A stretch of 30,116 bases of DNA from Caribbeanibacter sp964518305 (lineage in GTDB: Bacteria > Gemmatimonadota > Gemmatimonadetes > Palauibacterales > Palauibacteraceae), in NCBI GenBank assembly GCA_964518305.1, contig CAZFDK010000028.1:1-30116 (forward strand). The letters run 5' to 3'. The position numbers and the translations under genes are program-made. Within the stretch, counting starts at the first letter, position 1. Every line of letters begins with the position of its first letter. This document shows, piece by piece, positions 25,081-30,116 of this stretch. The notes below the pieces were generated by a model, which had not been told where the DNA came from, ran no database searches, and saw only the letters and a program-made list of their open reading frames with translations.

Positions 25081-26763
25081 CTACGAGCCCGTGAGGAAGG
25101 GCATCCCCACCGGTACCCGGATACGAAACGTCGTGAGTCTGGACACCGGCGTCTGCCCGCCCGAGCCGGCCACCGGGGTCTGGAAGAGGAAGGAGAGCTC
25201 GACGGGGCGATCGTCCTCGGCCGTGGAGTCACCGGCGGCCCGGTAATGGATACCGACGCCCAGCCGGTGGCGGCGCTCTCTGGTCTCCACGGCCAGCGGC
25301 GAGGCATCACCGGGGGCCTCCGGGCCCGGCGATCCGGCCAATGCGTATCGGTCCGCTTCTTTTCGCCAGAAGGTGTACTCGGCGCCGAGCGAAAGGGCCC
25401 GATTCACGGAGAGACGGGGCGAGACGTGGACCTGCACGTAGTCGCCCAGGTCCCGCTCCACGGTCACCGACGTGGCGGGATCCGGGAAGAGGCGGTCGGG
25501 TCGATGGACCCGGAGCTCCAGCTCGTCGGCCATCTGCCGGCCGTATCGCCCCCGGGCGTGGAGTCGGACCGGGCCGAGCGCCAGGTCCTGGTAGAGGGCA
25601 AGCTCCACGTCGGTCTGTCCCTCGGAGACCGGGATGTCGAGGAAGCTCGCCGGCGTCACGTAGGGAGCAGCGCCCGCCGGCCCCCGGGGAAGGCGTACCG
25701 CGCCCCCGACCGTCGTCCGGAGCTCGAGCCCGCCGCCGGTGGTATCCGACTCCGGGCGGAAGGTGTCGAGCAAGCCGATGCGCAGGCCCAGTTCCAGGCC
25801 CTCGATCGTCCATCCGCGGTCGCGGCCCTGCAGAGAATCGGCTTCCATGGTCCCCGTGAAGAAGGACTGGAGCGCCGCCCTGCCGGCCAAGCTGTCGAGG
25901 CCCAGGCCGGGCGCGGTGATCCCGTACTCCTGGAAGGCACCCACGATGCTGTCGACCGTGGACGCGAGGTCGCTCCCGGCACGGCTGTCGGCCAGCGGCA
26001 GGAGGAGATTGGACTCCGACCGCCGCTTGAAGGCCGAAAGGAACGCCCCGCTGCGCTGGAGGAGGGCCTGCGCCTGCTGCTCCTGTTCCGACGTCAGGCT
26101 GCTGCTCGCGATGCGTGCCTGAAGGGAGTCCCTGGCCGCCGCCCATCCGTCGGCGAAGGTTCCCGGCGACTGCACGACCGAGGAGAGGGGGGCGAAGCTC
26201 GCGCCGGCGGAGTCGTAATCGAAGAACGCTTCCGTCTGCGACTTCACGATCGGCACCGTGGTTCGGGCCGCCACCCGGCCGATCACCCCGAACTCCGCGG
26301 TCAGCGGGATGAGCCTGCGGTTGGCGTGGAGACGGTCGACATCGAGCGCCCCCAGCGAAAACTCTTGCTCGGGCAGGGAGTCGTAGCCCAGGGCGGCCGC
26401 GTCCTGACGGAGTCCGGCCAGGAAGGGGCCCGCGCCCGGGAAGAGCCGCCCGGTGATCGGCCCGTCCACATCGGCCGAGAGCGGCTCCTCCATTCCGTCC
26501 TGCACCGAGTCCAGGGGACTGTTCAGCGCGTACTGGCTGTTCCAGCTCTCGAAGGACGGTGCCACTTCCAGCCACGCCACACCGGGCTCCGGGATCTCGG
26601 CCGTCCGGGAGGTGCCGCGCGCCGTCTGCGCGGGGGCCTGCGGCGGCAACGCTGCGCCCATCACGGCCCCGAGGGCGATGAGCAGCGCCGCGGCCGCGAG
26701 ATCAGGACGCAGATCCGCTTCCTGAAACCGGGGCGGGCGCTCCTGGAGAGAGCGGGAGGTCAC
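25081..26763 (-). CDS. predicted outer-membrane beta-barrel protein, lineage-specific
   Basis: 560 aa from a GTG start (an AGGAAA precedes it, rather far at about 13 nt). The N terminus has a hydrophobic segment AAAALLIALGAVMGAAL (about 23-39) and a PPQAPAQTARG cleavage region, a signal peptide with a long n-region. The mature part alternates polar and hydrophobic residues in strand-like runs (LELGLRIGLLDTF, DVELALYQDLALGPVRLHAR, YVQVHVSPRLSVNRALSLGAEYTF, RHRLGVGIHYRA, VELSFLFQTP, TTFRIRVPVGMPF), as in barrels. Residues about 203-285 are instead helical (DSLQARIASSSLTSEQEQQA), a probable periplasmic or extracellular insert. The end is GMPFLTGS, without the classical terminal aromatic. No family name can be given. 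Confidence 0.72.
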   Translation of the reverse strand: MTSRSLQERPPRFQEADLRPDLAAAALLIALGAVMGAALPPQAPAQTARGTSRTAEIPEPGVAWLEVAPSFESWNSQYALNSPLDSVQDGMEEPLSADVDGPITGRLFPGAGPFLAGLRQDAAALGYDSLPEQEFSLGALDVDRLHANRRLIPLTAEFGVIGRVAARTTVPIVKSQTEAFFDYDSAGASFAPLSSVVQSPGTFADGWAAARDSLQARIASSSLTSEQEQQAQALLQRSGAFLSAFKRRSESNLLLPLADSRAGSDLASTVDSIVGAFQEYGITAPGLGLDSLAGRAALQSFFTGTMEADSLQGRDRGWTIEGLELGLRIGLLDTFRPESDTTGGGLELRTTVGGAVRLPRGPAGAAPYVTPASFLDIPVSEGQTDVELALYQDLALGPVRLHARGRYGRQMADELELRVHRPDRLFPDPATSVTVERDLGDYVQVHVSPRLSVNRALSLGAEYTFWRKEADRYALAGSPGPEAPGDASPLAVETRERRHRLGVGIHYRAAGDSTAEDDRPVELSFLFQTPVAGSGGQTPVSRLTTFRIRVPVGMPFLTGS

Positions 26764-27064
26764 AGTGCCGTCTGTTTCCTGTGTCGGAGCTCGGCGTGAC
26801 GCCGTCGAGAGGCGCGTCGAGGTCCCACTGAAATTCAGCTACCCGCTACCGGGCGGGGCGGGCCGCGACGCGGAACGACGGGCGCAGTATACGGACGGCC
26901 GAGCGGGCGGGACAACGTCGTGCGCGCGCTCGACCAGCGGGACGGCCGGCATCCGGAAAGGCCGTGAGACTGCGGTGACGGAACGGTCGCACCCTGCTGC
27001 CGGGGCAAGAGCAGAGCGCAGGCGGTGGGACCGATGGTCGGAGATGCCCGAACGGGAGTGAGCC
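26764..27064. promoter_or_regulatory. divergent promoter region between the barrel gene and the propeller lipoprotein
   Basis: 301 nt with no supported gene. It must drive both outward genes. GCAGTATACGG near 26881-26891 has a GTATAC core that could act as a -10 in either direction. An AGGAAA on the minus strand near 26777 is the barrel gene's SD. No operator repeat is obvious. Confidence 0.35.
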
Positions 27065-28441
27065 ATGGCTGACGGAAGAGGACTGGACGGCACTCGAAGA
27101 TTCGGATCGGGACCGCTCGCGCTCCTCGTCGTGTCCCTGGCGGGCGTCGTCGCTGCCGGCTGCGGGGAGGACCGCGTCGGCGGGGCGGCGGAACGTGACT
27201 CGCGCAGCGGCGGAGGAGGCGCCCAACGGCACCTTCCGGACTCGGTGCGCCGGATCGAGAGCCCGGAGGCCGCGTGGAGCCAGCCGGCACGGCTGAAGAT
27301 GGCACGGGAGATTCGTGGCGCTGCGATATCCGTCGGGAGCACAGAAGGCGCCGGCACGCCCGTCCTGAGCAGCATCAGGGACGTGGCACCCGGAGGCGAC
27401 GGTCGAATCCTGGTGCTGGACGGTTCCGAAGCCCGCGTCATCGTGCTGGATCGGAACGGACGTGTCGTTGGTCGGCTGGGCGGACGCGGCGCAGGGCCCG
27501 GAGAGCTGACCACGCCGGATCGCGTCGAGGCCTCCCCGAACGGCGACATCCTCGTCCTGGAGCGACGACCCGCAGCGACCCATCGGTGGCGGGACGGCGA
27601 ATACGTCGGGGCCGTCAGGTTGACCCGAAGCGTCTCCGGGGAGACGCCTGAAAGCGGCCCCGGTGTCACGGAGCTCGCCGACTGGGGCCCCGTGCTTCCC
27701 GGCGGCAGGGCCGTCCGCCTGATCCGCCTCGACGTCTCGGACCCGAGCTCCACCGGCAGCGCCGTGTATGCCGCCGACTCCGCCGGCCGGATCGCCTCGC
27801 CCGGCCTCACCTGGTCCACGCCGGGCACCCTCAGCCGCCTGCCGGAAGTGTTCGGTGCACACCGCTCGTGGGCGGCCGGGGCCGGTTCCGACGGCGAGGC
27901 CCGCTTCACCGTGGCCCGCGGCGACCGATACGAGCTTCGGCTCCACGACGCCGCGGGGACGCTCCGAACGGTGATACGGCGCCAGGTGGAACCGCGTCCG
28001 GTCACCGACGCGCTCCGCGAGCGGGCACTGGACCGTTTCGTGGAGGAAGCGGGCCGGGCCGGCGCCCCACCGGGCATGACCCGCGAGCTGCGGAACCGCC
28101 TTCCGGTGGCCGAGACCCTTCCCGTCACGGGCGACCTCTGGCACTCGGCGACGGACGGCCGCCTCTGGGTCGGGCTCGTCGGACCCGGAACGCCCGGCGA
28201 GCCGCCGTCCGTCATTCGGGAGTACGACGTGTACGGCGCGGACGGCCGCTACCTGGGAGCAGTCGGCTCGCCGCCGGGCTTCGAGCTCCACCGTGTGGAG
28301 GGGAAGCTCCTCTACGGCTCGTGGAAGGACTCCCTCGACGTGCCCGGAGTTCGGGTATACCGGCTCCTCGAGGAATCCCGGATGCGGTCTGAACGAGCCG
28401 ACTCTGGCGACGCTACCCGAGCATCACCCTCCCCGGAATGA
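27065..28441 (+). CDS. six-bladed beta-propeller lipoprotein
   Basis: 458 aa. The signal peptide PLALLVVSLAGVVAAGC has its lipobox cysteine at residue 33, followed by a Gly/Ser-rich tether. The body reads as an NHL-like six-bladed propeller: DVAPGGDGRILVLDGSEARV, DRNGRVVGRLGGRGAGPGEL (the typical blade turn), then DRVEASPNGDILVLERRP and later TDGRLWVGLVGPG and YDVYGADGRYLGAVGSPPGF. Such 6-bladed propeller lipoproteins are abundant in Gemmatimonadota and Bacteroidota, with unknown ligands. Start ATG 27065 has GGGAG about 6 nt before. It is probably anchored in the outer or inner membrane facing the periplasm. Confidence 0.78.
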   Translation: MADGRGLDGTRRFGSGPLALLVVSLAGVVAAGCGEDRVGGAAERDSRSGGGGAQRHLPDSVRRIESPEAAWSQPARLKMAREIRGAAISVGSTEGAGTPVLSSIRDVAPGGDGRILVLDGSEARVIVLDRNGRVVGRLGGRGAGPGELTTPDRVEASPNGDILVLERRPAATHRWRDGEYVGAVRLTRSVSGETPESGPGVTELADWGPVLPGGRAVRLIRLDVSDPSSTGSAVYAADSAGRIASPGLTWSTPGTLSRLPEVFGAHRSWAAGAGSDGEARFTVARGDRYELRLHDAAGTLRTVIRRQVEPRPVTDALRERALDRFVEEAGRAGAPPGMTRELRNRLPVAETLPVTGDLWHSATDGRLWVGLVGPGTPGEPPSVIREYDVYGADGRYLGAVGSPPGFELHRVEGKLLYGSWKDSLDVPGVRVYRLLEESRMRSERADSGDATRASPSPE

Positions 28442-28673
28442 CAGCGGCACCGGGGGCGCCTCATCGCGTCACCCTGCGGCAAGGTCGACCTGGAGCCAGA
28501 CTCCCGTTCGCGGTCCCGGAAGACAGTGCGATCTCCACCGGTGGCGTGGACGCGGCGACCATTCGCGGCGAACATTCGGGCGAGAGATCTCAGTGCCCGT
28601 GCCCACCCGACCTCGACCGATTCCTGGGCGGGAGCGGCTAACGGTCTGGCGGGTAATAGACTACGTACCGCTC
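28442..28673 (+). promoter_or_regulatory. region upstream of tRNA-Leu with possible -10
   Basis: 232 nt without a supported gene. TAATAG (28654-28659), 14 nt before the tRNA, is a fair -10; no TTGACA-like -35 is seen. No terminator was found for the lipoprotein gene. Confidence 0.35.
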
Positions 28674-28759
28674 GCCGGAGTGGCGGAACTGGCAGACGCG
28701 CCGGACTCAAAACCCGGTGGGGCGAGAGCCCCGTGAGGGTTCGAATCCCTCCTCCGGCA
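28674..28759 (+). tRNA. tRNA-Leu (anticodon CAA)
   Basis: 86 nt. Acceptor GCCGGAG/CTCCGGC with discriminator A; D stem GCG/CGC; anticodon loop CTCAAAA with CAA at 28708-28710 (reads UUG); a long class II variable arm (GGGGC-GAGA-GCCCC); T arm GAGGG-TTCGAAT-CCCTC. CCA is not encoded. The anticodon stem CCGGA/CCCGG has an A-C mismatch at its last pair (positions 31-39), where most such tRNAs have A-U. Confidence 0.96.
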
Positions 28760-28769
28760 CTATGGTTCT

Positions 28770-28791
28770 GACGGTTTCCCGCGGAGCCGTC
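28770..28791 (+). terminator. hairpin just after tRNA-Leu
   Basis: GACGG (28770-28774) pairs with CCGTC (28787-28791), with an inner TCC/GGA. No T-run. It may mark the tRNA transcript 3' end or be part of an attachment region. Confidence 0.35.
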
Positions 28792-28798
28792 CACCCCG

Positions 28799-28830
28799 CT
28801 CGGTAACAATCTCGGTAACAGCTCGGTAAC
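28799..28830. repeat. three tandem CTCGGTAAC direct repeats beside tRNA-Leu
   Basis: CTCGGTAAC occurs at 28799-28807, 28811-28819 and 28822-28830, with starts 12 and 11 bp apart, about one helical turn, placing all copies on the same DNA face. They lie 40 nt downstream of the tRNA 3' end. Integrase arm-type sites and regulator arrays have this geometry; no integrase gene is in the window. Confidence 0.75.
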
Positions 28831-28851
28831 GCAGAAGTCCACCGTGTCTAC

Positions 28852-29319
28852 TCATCCCTCCTGCTCCAGTGTCATCAGGAGGGCGGAGAGGGCATCGGTG
28901 CAGTCGGCCGGTGTGGAGCCCTGGACCGCCTCGCGCCATCCGGCCGCCACGTCCATCAGGCTCGCGTTGCCGCCGCGGTCGGTGAGTGTCTGGTGTCCAG
29001 TGAGGATGCGGTCGCACGCCCACTGGCGGCTCTCTCCGCAGCTGTTGGCGATCTGGTCAATCAGCCGGTTGAAGCGGTCCACCAGACGGGACGGCGGGGA
29101 AGGGCCGTCCATTTCCGTGGCGAGCAAGGCTCCGTACGAGCGGCCGTCGTCCACCTCTCCGGCGTAGGGGCTGGTCGGGGTGGGGCGGTTGGTCTGGTCC
29201 TCGGCCGATGCGGCGCGATCGTCGCCGTCCGTCGGCTGTTCTCCGAGGGAGTTGACCACCATCGCCGCAACGATCACCAGCAGCAGGACGCCCAGCAGCT
29301 TCTTCGCCCGGTCAGTCAT
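28852..29319 (-). CDS. hypothetical membrane-anchored protein
   Basis: 155 aa. N-terminal KKLLGVLLLVIVAAMVVNSL is a single membrane segment or uncleaved signal anchor. A Thr/Pro/Asp-rich linker (about 30-52) follows, then a helical domain with two cysteines close together (NSCGESRQWACDRI) and a third near the C terminus (ADCTDALSALLM). The placement suggests a periplasmic domain, perhaps with a disulfide. No family recognised. Its ATG overlaps the stop of the preceding minus-strand gene (ATGA), so the two are one transcription and translation unit. Confidence 0.65.
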   Translation of the reverse strand: MTDRAKKLLGVLLLVIVAAMVVNSLGEQPTDGDDRAASAEDQTNRPTPTSPYAGEVDDGRSYGALLATEMDGPSPPSRLVDRFNRLIDQIANSCGESRQWACDRILTGHQTLTDRGGNASLMDVAAGWREAVQGSTPADCTDALSALLMTLEQEG

Positions 29320-29639
29320 GCTCCCCCCTCCTCGTTGAGTCCATCCAGAAACTCCTCAAGCGGTTCCTGCGGCATATCGGCGAAGACCCGCCGGGACTTC
29401 GCCCGCACGGCCCCGCGTCGCTCCCGGCTCAGGCCGTCCAGGTCGTTGAGAAACGACATCATCGCATTTCGCAACCCCTCCACGAGTTCTTCGACGTGGA
29501 TGGTCACGTACTGGTCCGGGTGGAGTTCGTCCGCCGCCCGTTGGAGATCCTCAGCGTCGGCGTCCCCCCGAGCATAGAGGATCCGCTTGGTTTCCCCGCT
29601 GTCCGACCAGTGCGAGTCGGGACTGGAGCGGTGAAGCAT
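29316..29639 (-). CDS. hypothetical protein, upstream partner; possibly 5'-truncated
   Basis: 107 aa from ATG 29639 (MLHRSSPDSHWSDSGETKRI). Mostly helical and charged: DAEDLQRAADELHPDQYVTI, VEELVEGLRNAMMSFLNDLD, and a C-terminal MPQEPLEEFLDGLNEEGGA. The frame stays open upstream into the IS3 element, 60 nt away, and the ATG has no clear SD (a GGGGGG run is about 18 nt upstream). The original start may therefore have been cut off by the insertion. Function unknown. Confidence 0.5.
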   Translation of the reverse strand: MLHRSSPDSHWSDSGETKRILYARGDADAEDLQRAADELHPDQYVTIHVEELVEGLRNAMMSFLNDLDGLSRERRGAVRAKSRRVFADMPQEPLEEFLDGLNEEGGA

Positions 29640-29741
29640 CCCGCATCGTGCCCCCCACAGGTCGACAGCAGAGCATCCGAAGCGGTGGAGTTGCCCCGGT
29701 GTGGTAGACACTCTACCTCTTGGATCTGAAAGGAGGCTACC

Positions 29742-30011
29742 ATGCCGAGGACACGACCACCGTACCCGGAGGAGTTCCGCCGCCAGATGGTGGAGCTCGT
29801 CCGGACGGGACGCACGCCGGAGGAGCTGGCCCGGGAGTTTGAGCCCTGCGGAGAGACGATCCGCAACTGGGTCAAGCAGGCCGATCTCGATGACGGCCGC
29901 CGGCAGGACGGACTGACGACCGAGGAGAAGAAGGAGATGCGTGAGCTCCGCCGGGAGAACCGGCAGCTCCGCGTCGAGCGCGAGATCTTGAACAAAGCCG
30001 CAGCTTGGTGA
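29742..30011 (+). CDS. IS3-family transposase OrfA
   Basis: 89 aa. The helix-turn-helix region YPEEFRRQMVELVRTGRTPE then EELAREFEPCGETIRNWVKQ is the transposase_8 (IS3 OrfA) signature; the C-terminal leucine-zipper-like EMRELRRENRQLRVEREILN ends NKAAAW. Family members usually continue AAAWFARE..., but here TGG is followed directly by TGA, so the C-terminal tail and normal programmed frameshift site look lost. AAAGGAGG (29729-29736) is a strong SD 5 nt before ATG. Confidence 0.88.
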   Translation: MPRTRPPYPEEFRRQMVELVRTGRTPEELAREFEPCGETIRNWVKQADLDDGRRQDGLTTEEKKEMRELRRENRQLRVEREILNKAAAW

Positions 30012-30116
30012 GCTGACGCTGCTTCCTTCGGGCGCCGCCCGGGAGGCCGACTCGAGCATGCCCGAGCTTCGGGCCCGGGGGCACCGGGTCGGGAAGAACC
30101 GGGTCGCCCGGCTCAT
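30012..30116 (+). pseudogene. IS3 OrfB (integrase) remnant
   Basis: From about 30058 one frame reads PELRARGHRVGKNRVARLM, matching the OrfB segment that normally reads HAELRARGHRVGRKRVARLM before the DDE catalytic core. In intact relatives this lies roughly 50-70 codons after the OrfA end; here only about 50 nt intervene, and the frame is +1 instead of the expected -1 relative to OrfA. An internal deletion has removed the OrfB N terminus. Confidence 0.65.

Larger units (their letters stand above)
29700..30116 (+). mobile_element. IS3-family insertion sequence, left end, decayed and cut by the window edge
   Basis: The left end is placed at TGTGGTAGACACTCTACC (29700-29717), just before a transposase OrfA with its own strong SD. 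Within it GGTAGA-CAC-TCTACC (29703-29717) is a perfect hairpin. The exact end and any target duplication cannot be set without the right end. Confidence 0.6.

Noticed and set aside
24988..26799. 603-codon plus-strand frame over the barrel gene
   Set aside because: Arg/Gly-rich translation without domain; the minus strand has a signal peptide and strand pattern.
28312..28842. minus-strand frame reading GGGIRTLTGLSPHR across the tRNA
   Set aside because: This peptide type is a known artefact of translating tRNA genes in antisense.

Overview
The window is visibly GC-rich, with pervasive long antisense open frames, and its proteins are strongly acidic. It reads as a chromosome segment from a Gram-negative bacterium: it has lipoproteins, a predicted outer-membrane barrel, an intact isoprenoid/undecaprenyl set and bshA. 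The mix of bacillithiol synthesis (bshA), the order zapA - structured RNA - rny, and a six-bladed-propeller lipoprotein suggests Gemmatimonadota or a relative (Rhodothermota/Bacteroidota side). That placement is an inference; there is no rRNA here to settle it.

Layout. (a) 1-1300: an IS110-family recombinase on the minus strand running off the left edge, its upstream non-coding region with a long inverted repeat, and a possible small gene. (b) 1641-6055: bshA, uppP, nadC, birA, coaX on the plus strand, all joined by start/stop overlaps and so probably translationally coupled. They serve thiol, wall-lipid and cofactor (NAD, biotin, CoA) metabolism. (c) 6362-8407: groES-groEL with a palindrome-bearing leader, an intercistronic hairpin and a strong terminator. 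(d) 8508-9065: a small lipoprotein. (e) 9169-15573: thrS, rpmI, rplT, pheS, pheT, the classic translation cluster but without infC. (f) 15548-16515: a coiled-coil gene, zapA, and a structured non-coding interval that is a good 6S RNA candidate ending at an intrinsic terminator. (g) 16633-24160: rny, folD, xseA, xseB, ispA, nadK, recN, largely overlapping or closely spaced, linking RNA turnover, one-carbon and isoprenoid metabolism, NADP supply and DNA repair.

(h) 24191-28441 is lineage-specific envelope material: a SatD-like regulator and an outer-membrane protein on the minus strand, then a divergent propeller lipoprotein. (i) 28674-30116: tRNA-Leu(CAA) followed at once by a triple direct repeat, two overlapping genes of unknown function on the minus strand, and the left end of a decayed IS3-family element. 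This last part looks like the edge of an island beside a tRNA gene.

Most of the window is ordinary core genome. The points that deserve attention are the possible IS110 bridge-RNA region, the 6S-like RNA, the structured leaders of rpmI and rplT where infC is missing, and the tRNA-proximal repeats with the unknown gene pair.
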